Shown: positions 10,090 to 19,645 of the stretch, piece by piece | Position numbering within the stretch: the stretch's first letter is position 1 | Layout: each line of letters begins with the position of its first letter | Source of the DNA: Haematococcus lacustris | Lineage: Eukaryota; Chlorophyta; Chlorophyceae; Chlamydomonadales; Haematococcaceae | Length of the DNA stretch: 64,000 nt | Direction: 5' to 3' | NCBI GenBank assembly: GCA_030144725.1 | Contig: JASKMD010000029.1 | Location: 6,681,538-6,745,537, forward strand | Position numbers and translations under genes: made by a program | Notes under the pieces: generated by a model | The model's database searches: none | Told to the model about the DNA's origin: nothing | Seen by the model: the letters and a program-made list of their open reading frames with translations, nothing else

Positions 10090-13000
10090 ACCTGCTCATG
10101 TGCCTTTGCTGGTCACCTGAATGAGCACCATGCACGTGTCCTGTGTGACACTGGTGCTACCCACAGCTTTGTCAGTGCATCATTTGTTGCTGCACATGCT
10201 GTACCTGTCCACATGTTGAAGCACATGCAAGAGTGGCATGCTGCTAACAACACTGTGTTGAGCTGTTCCCAGTTTGTTAAGGCTGAGCTGAGGTTGCCAG
10301 GTATTACAGTACCCTGCCAACTCAATGTCATGCCTTCCCTCTTGCCAGACTTTGATGTGCTGCTGGGGAATGACTGGTTGAATGAACATGAGGCCGTGAT
10401 GTCATACCAGGACAAGACACTCAGCCTAGCATGTGACAAGAGTGAGCCAGTAGTGCTGCCATGTCCTTCTGCTGGTGTGTCTCAGTCAGGGCAGTCTGCT
10501 GTAAGCAACCCTGCCTCTTTCCTGGTCAATGCTCTACGTGCAAAACCCCCTCTGGCTTCTGCAAAAGTTGCTGCCAGGTGGTTACGAAAAGGAGGCACAG
10601 GTGTCCTGGCCCTGATCACTGTGGACAATTCAAGTACCCCTGATCCAGCTCCAGCTGAACCTGACCTACCTCCAGGTGTGTCCCAGGCACTCAATGCTTT
10701 GCTGGATGAGTATGCTGATGTGTTTGCACCCATCACATCTCTACCACCTGAGCGTCCTGTGGGCCATGCCATACCCCTTGTGCCTGATGCACGACCCTCT
10801 GTGGTACCTCAATACCGCATGAGTCAGGATGAGCATGCAGAGCTGAAGAAGCAGGTGCAGGACCTACTTGCCAAGGGCATGATAGAACCAAGCTCCAGTC
10901 CTTTTGCTGCTCCTATCCTGTTTGTCAAGAAGAAGTCTGGTGAGTTACGCATGTGCCTTGATTACCGTCAGCTCAACAAGATCACCATCAGGGATCAGTA
11001 TCCACTGCCCAGGATTGATGACTTGTTTGATAAGCTGTCAGGTTGCACTGTGTTTTCTTCCCTAGACCTTCAAGCAGGTTACAACCAGATCAGGATCACC
11101 CCTGAAGATGTGCCCAAGACGGCCTTCAGGACCCCTGACGGCCACTACCAGTTCAAGGTACTGTCATTTGGGCTCTGCAATGCACCTGCTACATTCCAGC
11201 GTGTCATGAATGATGCCTTTGCACCAGTCCTGAACCAGTGTGCCCTGGTGTACCTGGATGACATCTTGGTCATGTCCAAATCTGTGGACGAGCATTTGAA
11301 GCATCTCAGAAAGGTCTTTGACCTCCTGAGGCTCAACAAGCTCTATGCCAAGCAGTCCAAATGTGAATTCATGCGTACCACGCTGAAATTCCTTGGCCAT
11401 GTCATCTTTGCTGGTGCTATTGCTGTGGACCCTGAGAAAATCAAGAGCATTTCTTCCTGGCCTGTGCCTCAATCCCTGCAACAGCTCCAGTCATTCCTAG
11501 GTGCTGCTAATTTTGTGCGCAAATTTGTGCATAATTTCAGTGTCCTAGCTGCACCTCTCACAGATCTGTGTGGCAAAGCTGGTGACTCATTTCTGTGGCA
11601 CAATTGGCCTGCTGATGAGCTGAAAGCCTTTGCTTCCCTCAAAGCTGCTGTTGCCCAGGTCCCCATGCTACGTCTACCTGATCACACCCAGCCCTTCCAG
11701 GTCTACTGTGATGCCTCACTCCAAGGAGTAGGAGCAGTCCTGATGCAAGATGGCTACCCCCTTGCATACCTCAGCAAGAAACTATCTTCTGCTGAGCGTA
11801 ACTACACCACTGGTGAGCAAGAGCTTCTTGCCCTCATCACTGCATGCAAGGAGTGGAGGTGTTACCTTGAGGGTGTCCCTTTCACACTCTTCACCGATCA
11901 CAAGCCTTTGACTGCTCTGCCCACCCAGAAGGTGCTGTCTAGACGTCAGGCTAGGTGGATGGAGTTTCTGTCACGGTTTACATTTGACCTGCAGTACCTG
12001 CCAGGTGATGCTAATCCTGCTGACCCACTGTCCCGGATACCTGCTGGACCCCAGGACTGTGCCATGGTGTGTGTTGTTACCACCCGGCGGCAAGCTAAAC
12101 AGTCTTTGGAGAGGGGGGAAGTGCGTGTGGCGCAGGCTCTGCCCCAGGTTCCACCTGTGGGTACTCCCTCAAATGCCCCCACTGCCGTTGATGCTTTGGC
12201 CCCCCGGCCCACAGTGTCTGATAACCCTGTTGCTGCTCACCATAGTAGGCTCCCTGAGCTTGAGGCCCCATCTGCTGCTGACACCTCAGTGCACTATCCT
12301 GCAGCTCCTGCCCACCCATTGGAACTGGCTGATCACCTGGTCCATGGTTACCGGCTTGACCCTGCGTTTACTGCTGAAGCTGACTTGTCTGGCATGTACA
12401 TGGACGACCATGGCCTGTGGCGGCGCACTGGCAAGGGCACAGTGATGGTTCCCAATGACCCTGAACTGCGTGAGTACATTCTGCATGAGATGCATGATGC
12501 TGCCTATGCTGGTCATGTGGGTATAACCAAAACCATTGAGAGGCTGTCACGTGTGTTCTACTGGGACACCATGCGTGCTGATGTCAGGCACTATGTCACT
12601 ACCTGTGATGCCTGCCAGCGTGACAAGTCCTCCACACTGAAGCCTGGTGGCTTACTCAACCCACTGTCCATTCCAGATTACCGTTGGGAGTCAGTGTCAA
12701 TGGACCTGATCACCAAGCTGCCATCTGCTTCACATGGGTTTGATGCCATCTGTGTCTTTGTTGACAGACTCAGTAAAATGGTGCACTTTGTGCCCTGCAA
12801 GGAGAGCATGAATGCCAAGGGCTTTGCCCGTCTCTTTGTTGACAATGTCTTCAAACTGCATGGCCTGCCAAAAGACATGGTCTCTAACCGTGGGCCCCAT
12901 TTCCACAACACTTTCTGGCACCATGTGCAGAAGTTGCTGGGCATGAGAGGTTCCCTGTCTTCCTCCTATCACCCTCAATCTGATGGCCAGACTGAGAGGT

Positions 13001-13749
13001 ACAACCGTGTGTTGGAAGAGATGCTACGTCATTACATCTCTCCCACCCAAGCTGACTGGCCTGACTATCTGTCACTTGCTGAGTTTGCTGTGAACAACTC
13101 ATGGCAAGAGTCCATCAAGTCTACACCGTTCCTGGTTAATACCGGACAGTCCCCCATTACCCCTATGCTCCACTCTCTACCTGACAAGGGGCGGTGCCCT
13201 GAAGGCTTGTCCTATGCTACTTGGTGGCAGGAGGCTGTGGCTAAGGCCAAGCTATGCATGCAGGCTGCTCAGCAACGTCAAGCTGCCTATGCCAACCAGG
13301 ACCGTAGAGATGTGCACTACAAGGTGGGTCAAATGGTCCTGCTCAGCACTAAGAACATGAGGTTGAAGCCAGGCAAAGCACGTAAGCTGCTGCCACGTTT
13401 TGTGGGCCCCTTCAAGGTGCTTGACTTGGTTGGTCAGGTTGCAGTGAACCTGCAGCTGCCTGCCTCCATGTCACGTCTTCACCCTGTGTTCCATGTGTCA
13501 CTCATCAAACCCTACACTGGCACTGATGTGGGCTTCATGCCTCCGCCTGTTGAGTGGCTTGATGAGGAGCCTGTGTACTATGTTGAGCGTCTGCTGGACC
13601 ACAGACATGTGCATGCAGGAAAGGCCAAGGAGTACCTGGTGCAGTGGGAAGGCTATGATGCCGACCACAACACCTGGGAGCCACGTTCCAACTTGGTTGG
13701 CTGTGACAAGATCCTGGCTGAGTACAATGCAGCTCACAACCTGAAGTAA
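10090..13749 (+). CDS. gypsy-1 pol: protease-RT-RNase H-integrase-chromodomain
   Basis: The frame is open from 10090, and the aspartic protease motif DTGA lies at 10147-10158. That is before the first in-frame ATG at 10213, so translation must enter from upstream. Reverse transcriptase follows with FGLCNAPATFQ and the catalytic YLDD at 11251-11262. RNase H (YCDAS) lies at about 11704, then the HHCC zinc finger of integrase (H-x-H near 12487, CDAC near 12606) and the DDE core. At the second catalytic position the motif reads VSNRGP with codon AAC at 12886-12888, where the family has VSDRGP. The last about 60 residues form a chromodomain (VEYL/VQWEGY-type, W-E-P), which places the element among chromoviruses. 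Stop at 13747-13749. Confidence 0.95.
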   Translation, partial: TCSCAFAGHLNEHHARVLCDTGATHSFVSASFVAAHAVPVHMLKHMQEWHAANNTVLSCSQFVKAELRLPGITVPCQLNVMPSLLPDFDVLLGNDWLNEHEAVMSYQDKTLSLACDKSEPVVLPCPSAGVSQSGQSAVSNPASFLVNALRAKPPLASAKVAARWLRKGGTGVLALITVDNSSTPDPAPAEPDLPPGVSQALNALLDEYADVFAPITSLPPERPVGHAIPLVPDARPSVVPQYRMSQDEHAELKKQVQDLLAKGMIEPSSSPFAAPILFVKKKSGELRMCLDYRQLNKITIRDQYPLPRIDDLFDKLSGCTVFSSLDLQAGYNQIRITPEDVPKTAFRTPDGHYQFKVLSFGLCNAPATFQRVMNDAFAPVLNQCALVYLDDILVMSKSVDEHLKHLRKVFDLLRLNKLYAKQSKCEFMRTTLKFLGHVIFAGAIAVDPEKIKSISSWPVPQSLQQLQSFLGAANFVRKFVHNFSVLAAPLTDLCGKAGDSFLWHNWPADELKAFASLKAAVAQVPMLRLPDHTQPFQVYCDASLQGVGAVLMQDGYPLAYLSKKLSSAERNYTTGEQELLALITACKEWRCYLEGVPFTLFTDHKPLTALPTQKVLSRRQARWMEFLSRFTFDLQYLPGDANPADPLSRIPAGPQDCAMVCVVTTRRQAKQSLERGEVRVAQALPQVPPVGTPSNAPTAVDALAPRPTVSDNPVAAHHSRLPELEAPSAADTSVHYPAAPAHPLELADHLVHGYRLDPAFTAEADLSGMYMDDHGLWRRTGKGTVMVPNDPELREYILHEMHDAAYAGHVGITKTIERLSRVFYWDTMRADVRHYVTTCDACQRDKSSTLKPGGLLNPLSIPDYRWESVSMDLITKLPSASHGFDAICVFVDRLSKMVHFVPCKESMNAKGFARLFVDNVFKLHGLPKDMVSNRGPHFHNTFWHHVQKLLGMRGSLSSSYHPQSDGQTERYNRVLEEMLRHYISPTQADWPDYLSLAEFAVNNSWQESIKSTPFLVNTGQSPITPMLHSLPDKGRCPEGLSYATWWQEAVAKAKLCMQAAQQRQAAYANQDRRDVHYKVGQMVLLSTKNMRLKPGKARKLLPRFVGPFKVLDLVGQVAVNLQLPASMSRLHPVFHVSLIKPYTGTDVGFMPPPVEWLDEEPVYYVERLLDHRHVHAGKAKEYLVQWEGYDADHNTWEPRSNLVGCDKILAEYNAAHNLK

Positions 13750-13986
13750 GTCCTAGGCCATGCATGCTGGTATGCTGCTGGACTTTGGCATTCTCAGCAT
13801 GCTTGTACCTCTGGTCAGCTGCTACCTGTGTGGTTATGGTTTCCCTGTGTCTAGTCGGCACGATGGTCTTTGACCGCTCCCTAAGCTATGACCTGGTGCG
13901 CCCTTTGGGTTGCCCAGTAGCTAAATCAGCATGCTGTAGGCAATGCGAGTCACGTGGTTTTACCCGTGGCGGAACGGAAGCCCCTT

Positions 13987-14000
13987 TGGAGGGGGAGGAA
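13987..14000 (+). other. gypsy-1 polypurine tract
   Basis: TGGAGGGGGAGGAA lies directly against the 3' LTR, the expected position for plus-strand priming. Confidence 0.85.
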
Positions 14001-14300
14001 TGTAAAGTGCGCACCTCTGGAAGAGATTGCCGCTTCGCGTCGTCTGGGCTGTCTCGTGAATGCGAGCCGTCGCGGGACGCGGGTTACACGTGTAGTGTGA
14101 GATTTGGCAGGTTAAAGACTAGCGACATTGCGTTCGTGAGTACAACTGGTTCGATCCCAGGGAGCCCCGTTCTAAGCTCTAGCCATTCTCGCAACACACC
14201 GCTGTAACCCAACACCCTAGTCGGAAGTCACCGCCTCGACTGGACCGGCCTTCGAGCTTGTGTCAAAAGGTCATCTGACGTTGCGTCCCCGCACGTTACA
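14001..14300 (+). repeat. gypsy-1 3' LTR (300 bp)
   Basis: This copy appears base-identical to the 5' LTR by eye. It is followed by the TAGAG duplication at 14301-14305. The B-box copy is at 14148-14158. Confidence 0.95.
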
Positions 14301-14305
14301 TAGAG

Positions 14306-14889
14306 TGGGACAGGTGGTGGTTGATGTGGGGGACCATGAGGGGCAGCATAGACTGTCTGCAGCATATGCTCTGACCTATGATGGGCGCGATTACAGCCAC
14401 ACCACTGTCGAGGAGGCTGAGAAGCTATCTGTTAGGGAGCTGCAAGCTTACCTTCGCTTCCACCAGCAGGAGCTTATGAAGGGGTGGCTGAAGTCCAAGC
14501 TGAAGGGTCTTGTCATGGCCCATATCTGCAACACAGTAGCCGCCCTGCATGGCGATGAGCTGGAGGCAGCAACAGGTGCCGGTGCTGGTGCCGCCCCTGA
14601 CCTGCTACCCCCTCCTGATGCACCCCCTTGGCAGCAGCAGACAGCTGGTGTTGGTGCCGCCCCTGACCTGCTACCCCCTCGTGCTGCACCCCCCTGGCAG
14701 CAGCAGGCAGCTGGTGCTGGTGCCGCCCCTGACCTGCTACCCCATCGTGCTGCACCCCCCTGGCAGCAGCAGACAGCTGGTGCTAGTACCGCCCCTGGGC
14801 TGCCCACCCCTCCTGCTGCCCCCCCCTGGCAGCAGCTGGCAGCTGGCGCTGGTGCCGCCCCTGGGCTGCCCACCCCTCCTGCTGCCCCC
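14306..14889 (+). pseudogene. hAT-like transposase remnant, segment 2 of 3
   Basis: The frame continues from segment 1 with VVVDVGDHEG, which aligns with VVVNVGDHAS in the transposase at 55157-57356. It then encodes a helical stretch (SVRELQAYLRFHQQELMKGW) that resembles a SAP-type DNA-binding motif; this reading is inference. From about 14565 it encodes five copies of a roughly 22-residue Ala/Pro repeat (APPWQQQ core). The frame is broken at 14889 by gypsy-2 and resumes at 19824. Confidence 0.65.
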
Positions 14890-15062
14890 TGTTACGTGAC
14901 CATGTAAGGCTAAGCTAATGCCGGTTGAGAGATCTGGATCTCCCCTGTGAGAAGTGTGATGTGGTGAGGTGATCTGAGGCCGGGTTCGATTCCCGGGCAG
15001 ACTTCCAACGCAACGCCCAGTCTGTCACGGAGAACTCAATCACCGCCACTCGTCACGCAACA
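14890..15062 (+). repeat. gypsy-2 5' LTR (173 bp)
   Basis: The LTR starts TGTTACGTGACC and ends GTCACGCAACA. It contains CATGTAAGG (TGTAA motif) at about 14903. At 14980-14996 lies CCGGGTTCGATTCCCGG, a perfect five-base-pair tRNA T-arm with B-box GGTTCGATTCC at 14983-14993. AAGCTAATGCCGGTTGAGAG upstream resembles a tRNA D-arm/A-box. Confidence 0.95.
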
Positions 15063-15064
15063 GT

Positions 15065-15080
15065 TGGTTTCTGACCGATG
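15065..15080 (+). other. gypsy-2 primer-binding site (candidate)
   Basis: TGGTTTCTGACCGATG starts two bases after the LTR, with the same spacing and the same first bases as in gypsy-1. The primer tRNA is not identified. Confidence 0.5.
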
Positions 15081-15512
15081 CCGTCCGACTGGATCTATTT
15101 GCCACGTATCTGCCTGAGGATGAGCGGCAGAGGACGTTCTGGTTGGCGTGTGTAAACGCGGTTGAGTCGGAACTGGCTGTAGTGCGCCAGTTGTGGAATT
15201 GTCGCGAAGCGACGGCTGTGTGTGGGCTCTGAGATGAGCGAAGAGGCTAGAGAGCCTGGAAACCAGTGGCTAATGAGCCTTTGTGCGGTACAACCAGTCG
15301 GCGGAGGTTTATTCTGCGAGAGTGGCGATGGAGGTGACAGTAGTCGTCGAGAGGCCGGTGATGGCTCAGTTGGGTGCGAAGAAGTTGCGCGACCCAGGAC
15401 GCTGGTGCAAGCCGAAATATTGCAATTGTTGTTTAGGCGGGCTTGGCCTCTCTCTTGATCTTGTGCCTATGTCTGAGGCCAACTCTGCGTGTAAGAGAAC
15501 GGCTATGGGGCT

Positions 15513-16052
15513 ATGGATACGCCACCGCATGCTGCTGAGGTACAGCCTGGAAGGCTGCAGCCACCTTTTCTGTTTGAGGGCCGGCTAGGTAACAAGCCGT
15601 GCAGAGTCATGCTTGACACAGGTGCCAGTTGCACCATAATCAGCAAGGAGTGGTTGGAAAGACATGAAGGCAATGTTAACCCTGCTGCACTACAAAGGAA
15701 GATCATGATGGAACCTTTGAGGGTGCTGACCGCAACCAATCAGCCTGTGGTGATCACTGAACGTCGTTGTGGCCTGCTGGAGGTGCAAAAAAGCAAGACA
15801 AATTGCAATGCAGTGGTCATGCCAGGAATGCTCAACGGTGTCGACCTGATTCTAGGTGTCGATTGGATGCACGAGCACGATGCAGTGCTTAAGGTGAAGC
15901 ACGGGGTGTGCACGCTGTTTGAGGCACTGGGAGAGTCGGGGAAGCCTGTAAACCTGTTCGCACTGCAACCAAAGCATCTGCCTGGGTTTGCGGCTGTGGC
16001 TGCTATGAAGGAGCAGTGGGAAGGAGCAGTGGGAAAGCGCAGCCGAAATTAA
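15513..16052 (+). CDS. gypsy-2 retropepsin (aspartic protease) frame
   Basis: The 179-residue frame contains MLDTGASCTIIS, with the catalytic Asp in DTGA, and a downstream ILGVDWM motif typical of Ty3/gypsy proteases. It ends at 16052, 22 bases before the next frame in another phase. No gag is recognisable in the 450 bases upstream; the short open stretch at about 15088-15225 may be the last Gag residue block. Confidence 0.85.
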   Translation: MDTPPHAAEVQPGRLQPPFLFEGRLGNKPCRVMLDTGASCTIISKEWLERHEGNVNPAALQRKIMMEPLRVLTATNQPVVITERRCGLLEVQKSKTNCNAVVMPGMLNGVDLILGVDWMHEHDAVLKVKHGVCTLFEALGESGKPVNLFALQPKHLPGFAAVAAMKEQWEGAVGKRSRN

Positions 16053-16074
16053 GCTGCTCAGTCCGGGCCAGGCC

Positions 16075-17865
16075 GTGCGACAACTGCGGAAAGGCTGCAG
16101 TAGCTGGCTGATGCTAGTGAAACCTGGCGATGCTGGCGACCAGGAGGGCTGGCACCAGGGCAGCTTAGCAGCTGCAGTGGCTGGATGCAGTGAGCAGAGC
16201 ACGATGACTGAGCAGGACCCCTGGCTAGTGCCACAAGCAGTGCTAGATGGGTTGCTATCTGAGTATGCTGATGTGTTTGGGGACATGCCACCGGGGTTGC
16301 CTCCTAACAGGCCAGTGGGGCACACAATCAGGACACCACCCGGGGCTGAAGCTCCCTACAAACGTATGTACAAGCTCAGCCCTAGAGAGGAGGCTGAGGT
16401 GAAGAAGCAGGTGGCTGAGCTGCTGGCCAATGGGTTGATTGAGCCAAGCAGCAGCCCATACGGGGCACCAATCCTGTTTGTGCAAAAGAAAGATGGGAGC
16501 CTGAGGATGTGCATTGATTACCGTGCTCTCAACAAATTAACAGTGAGGGACAGGTACCCCCTACCAAGGATTGACGACCTGTTTGACAAACTGGCTGGCA
16601 AGAGGGTGTTCAGCTCCCTAGACCTGCAGTCTGGGTACCATCAGATCCGGATCACTGAGGAGGATGTGCCTAAGACGGCATTCTTGACGCCAATGGGCCA
16701 GTTCCAGTTAAAGGTGCTCTGTTTTGGGCTGACCAACGCTCCTGCTACGTTCCAACGGATGATGAATAACGTATTCAAGCCTTTGATCAATGAGTGTGTA
16801 TTGGTGTACATTGATGACATTCTGGTGATGAGCAACACCCCTGAGGAGCATGTGCAGCACCTGAGGCAAGTCCTGCAGCTCATGCGAGAAAACAAGTTCT
16901 ACGCCAAACTGGCAAAGTGCGAGTTCAACAAGACGCAGCTGGCGTTCCTGGGCCACATCGTGGGCAGCAAAGGCATTGCTGTCGACCCTGCGAAAGTGCA
17001 AGTCGTGAAAGAATGGCCGACGCCGCGCAACCTAAAAGACCTGCAGGCTTTCCTGGGGCTGGCAAACTACTTCAGGCGGTTCATATCAAACTTCAGCTCT
17101 CTGGCTGCGCCGTTGACGAACTTGACCAGCAAGCAAGTGGCTGCTGCGTATGACTGGGAACACTTTGGGGGGGCTGAGCTGGAAGCTTTTAATGCCCTGA
17201 AAGAGACGCTCTGCTCTGCTCTTGTGCTGGCTCTGCCTGACTTCAGCAAGCCTTTTGTAGTGTGCACCGATGCGTCGCTGGTAGGCACCGGAGGGGTGCT
17301 GATGCAAGATGGCAGACCGATTGCTTACACAAGTAAAAAGATGTCCCCAGCCGAGACGCGCTATGCCACTGGAGAGCAAGAGCTGCTGGGTATCATCAGA
17401 GCAGTCAGAGAGTGGAGGTGTTATTTGGATGGAGCGGTTGATGTTACAATCCTGACTGATCACAATCCCCTCATCTACCTGCAAACACAGCCCAACTTGT
17501 CGAGGCGGCAGGTCAGATGGATGGAAGAGCTATCACGCTACAAGTATGAGATCAAGTACATACCCGGTGCAACTAATGTGGCTGACCCTATCAGCCGTAA
17601 CCCCGCTCTGGCCAATGAGGTGGCGCTAACAAGCTCATCATCACCACAAAATGCTGACTCTGAAGACGCCATGACTGTGATCATGACGCTAAGCTCCCGG
17701 GCTGAAAGGCCAATCTACGCCATAACTACACGCCGCACTGCTGCCCGGTTGCGAGAGAATGCTGAGCTGGGGCAGGTGGCTGCCCGGGAGGCTGCCCAAA
17801 GAGCAAACCAGCTGGTCCCACCAGAAGATTTGGCTGCTGCCATACGCCTGGCCAGGCAAGAATGA
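16075..17865 (+). CDS. gypsy-2 reverse transcriptase and RNase H
   Basis: The 596-residue frame holds the RT palm (FGLTNAPATFQ, then the catalytic YIDD at about 16807). The connection and an RNase H domain follow (CTDASLVGTGG, TGEQELLGI, TDHNPL). It stops at 17863-17865 before the integrase. The N-terminal zinc-binding part of integrase then opens in a different phase (17759-18145), so at least one frameshift separates RT from integrase. Confidence 0.9.
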   Translation: MRQLRKGCSSWLMLVKPGDAGDQEGWHQGSLAAAVAGCSEQSTMTEQDPWLVPQAVLDGLLSEYADVFGDMPPGLPPNRPVGHTIRTPPGAEAPYKRMYKLSPREEAEVKKQVAELLANGLIEPSSSPYGAPILFVQKKDGSLRMCIDYRALNKLTVRDRYPLPRIDDLFDKLAGKRVFSSLDLQSGYHQIRITEEDVPKTAFLTPMGQFQLKVLCFGLTNAPATFQRMMNNVFKPLINECVLVYIDDILVMSNTPEEHVQHLRQVLQLMRENKFYAKLAKCEFNKTQLAFLGHIVGSKGIAVDPAKVQVVKEWPTPRNLKDLQAFLGLANYFRRFISNFSSLAAPLTNLTSKQVAAAYDWEHFGGAELEAFNALKETLCSALVLALPDFSKPFVVCTDASLVGTGGVLMQDGRPIAYTSKKMSPAETRYATGEQELLGIIRAVREWRCYLDGAVDVTILTDHNPLIYLQTQPNLSRRQVRWMEELSRYKYEIKYIPGATNVADPISRNPALANEVALTSSSSPQNADSEDAMTVIMTLSSRAERPIYAITTRRTAARLRENAELGQVAAREAAQRANQLVPPEDLAAAIRLARQE

Positions 17866-18102
17866 CAAGTGCACAACAAAAGAAGGCGCAGCCAGGTGGG
17901 GGGGAATCCCTGCGGCAGCAACACAAACAACAGAGTCACAAAACAAATCAAACAAACAAGGTGATGACGAGCAGTCCACAACCGAGTCGGGTCCCTTAAC
18001 CCTAATGCAGGCAATCAAACAAGCCTACGCGGCTGATAAACGCTTTGCTGATGAGGCCTTCACATCGCAGCTGTACCAGCATGAGGGGCTGTGGCTGACT
18101 GA

Positions 18103-19629
18103 GTGGGGCAAAGTCCTGATGACGCTGCGCTACGGAAGAAAGTGATATACACCATGCATGACACCAGGTCTGCTGGTCACTTGGGTATGACGAAGACCCT
18201 TGAGCAGGTGACGCGCTGGTTTACATGGCCCGGTGTGTCAGAGGATGTGAAGAGCTATGTGCGCAGCTGCCACTCGTGCCAAGTGAACAAGTCAAGTGCC
18301 AAGAAGCCTGCTGGCCTGCTGCAGCCGCTGCCCATACCTGAGAGACCGTGGGACAGCGTGTCAATGGACCTCATAGTGAAGCTTCCTGCAAGTGGGCCCA
18401 ACAAATATGACTCAATATTAGTGTTTGTGGACAGACTAACAAAGATGGTACACCTGGTGAAGACCTGGGAGAGCATGACTGCCACACAATATGCAAAGCT
18501 GTTCCTTGAGCATGTGTTCCGACTGCATGGGATGCCAAGGAGTGTGGTCAGTGATAGAGGGCCCCAGTTCCACAACAAGTTCTGGGCTGAGGTGACCAAG
18601 CTGCTCCAGGTCCAGGTGAACCTATCCAGCGCCTACCACCCTGAAACAGATGGCCAAACAGAGCGTGTTAACCGGGTGATCGAGGAAATGCTAAGGCACT
18701 TCATCAGGCCTGACCAGCGGGACTGGGCGGAGTACTTACCTCTGGTGGAGTTCGCCATCAACAATGCCTGGCAGGAGTCGGTCCGCAGCACGCCCTTCTA
18801 CCTGAATTACGGCTATCATCCGCGGCTGGCTGAGCTGCTCGACTTGCCGCAGAAGGTGCCGCAGGCGCATGATTTTGTGAAGGGCATGAAGACAGCGGTT
18901 GAGCAGGCGAGGCAGTGCCTAGCGCGGGCGCAGAAGCGCATGAAGTCATATCAGGATAACAAACGGCGTGAGGCACTTTACCTGCCTGGTGACATGGTGC
19001 TGCTGAGCACACAGAACATGAGGGGTAAGGCTAACCAGCCTGGAGTCCGTAAGCTAAAGCCTCGCTATGTGGGCCCGTTCAGTGTGCAGTACATGGTAGG
19101 CAAGGCAGCTGTGAAGCTGTGGCTGCCAGATGAGTGGTCTCGACTCCACAACGTGTTTCACGTGTCCTTGGTGAAGCCCTATCGCACGGATGCTTCAGGA
19201 GCAGTGCCTGGGCTGGCTGGACCACCTCCTGTGCAGTGGCTGGATGGAGAGCCCCAATACACAGTAGAGAAGGTGGTGGGCCACAGGCTGGAGCCCAACA
19301 AAGGCAAGCGCAAGGGCAAGTGCAAGAAGAGAAGGCTTGAGTTCCTGGTCAAGTGGCAAGGACACGGTGACGAGCATAACACATGGGAGTTGAGCCCTCA
19401 GCTGGTGGGCTGCCAAGAGCTGTTGGCCAGGTACCTATCAGAGCACAACCTGAGTGCCGAGGCTGAGGAGGCGGCTGATGGCGAGGCTGAAGCTAAGGAT
19501 GATGTTGAGCCCAGGCCTGATGGTAGAGGCATGATTGGAACTCAGACACCTAGCGCTAGTGTGGGCGCGAGTGATGGCACAATGTGCCTGAGCGGGGCAA
19601 CACCACAGTGGTCAGCTGAGGACAGCTGA
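18103..19629 (+). CDS. gypsy-2 integrase and chromodomain
   Basis: The frame encodes the HHCC finger, a complete DDE core and a chromodomain ending NTWEL. The DDE core includes SVSMDLI, VSDRGP with GAT at 18553-18555, and DGQTERVNRVIEE. The first part of the domain (LYQHEGLWL) is in another frame up to 18145, so a one-base shift lies at about 18105-18130. Stop at 19627-19629. Confidence 0.9.
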   Translation: MGQSPDDAALRKKVIYTMHDTRSAGHLGMTKTLEQVTRWFTWPGVSEDVKSYVRSCHSCQVNKSSAKKPAGLLQPLPIPERPWDSVSMDLIVKLPASGPNKYDSILVFVDRLTKMVHLVKTWESMTATQYAKLFLEHVFRLHGMPRSVVSDRGPQFHNKFWAEVTKLLQVQVNLSSAYHPETDGQTERVNRVIEEMLRHFIRPDQRDWAEYLPLVEFAINNAWQESVRSTPFYLNYGYHPRLAELLDLPQKVPQAHDFVKGMKTAVEQARQCLARAQKRMKSYQDNKRREALYLPGDMVLLSTQNMRGKANQPGVRKLKPRYVGPFSVQYMVGKAAVKLWLPDEWSRLHNVFHVSLVKPYRTDASGAVPGLAGPPPVQWLDGEPQYTVEKVVGHRLEPNKGKRKGKCKKRRLEFLVKWQGHGDEHNTWELSPQLVGCQELLARYLSEHNLSAEAEEAADGEAEAKDDVEPRPDGRGMIGTQTPSASVGASDGTMCLSGATPQWSAEDS

Positions 19630-19630
19630 G

Positions 19631-19645
19631 CCAGGTGGGGGGGAA
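19631..19645 (+). other. gypsy-2 polypurine tract
   Basis: CCAGGTGGGGGGGAA ends exactly at the 3' LTR. A similar GGTGGGGGGGAA lies at about 17894-17905 inside the element. Confidence 0.8.

Larger units (their letters stand above)
8563..14300 (+). mobile_element. Ty3/gypsy chromovirus retrotransposon (gypsy-1), full length
   Basis: The element has two 300-bp LTRs (8563-8862 and 14001-14300) that appear identical. A 5-bp duplication TAGAG lies at 8558-8562 and 14301-14305. A candidate primer-binding site, a polypurine tract and a pol frame with protease, reverse transcriptase, RNase H, integrase and chromodomain are present. It is inserted into a hAT-like transposase gene. Identical LTRs mean recent integration. 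The gag region is broken over several frames, and the integrase carries a catalytic-site substitution, so this copy is probably not autonomous. Confidence 0.95.

Noticed and set aside
14980..14996. tRNA gene in the gypsy-2 LTR
   Set aside because: The T-arm is perfect, but there is no matching acceptor stem or anticodon arm of normal length; it is reported as a tRNA-like promoter element instead.
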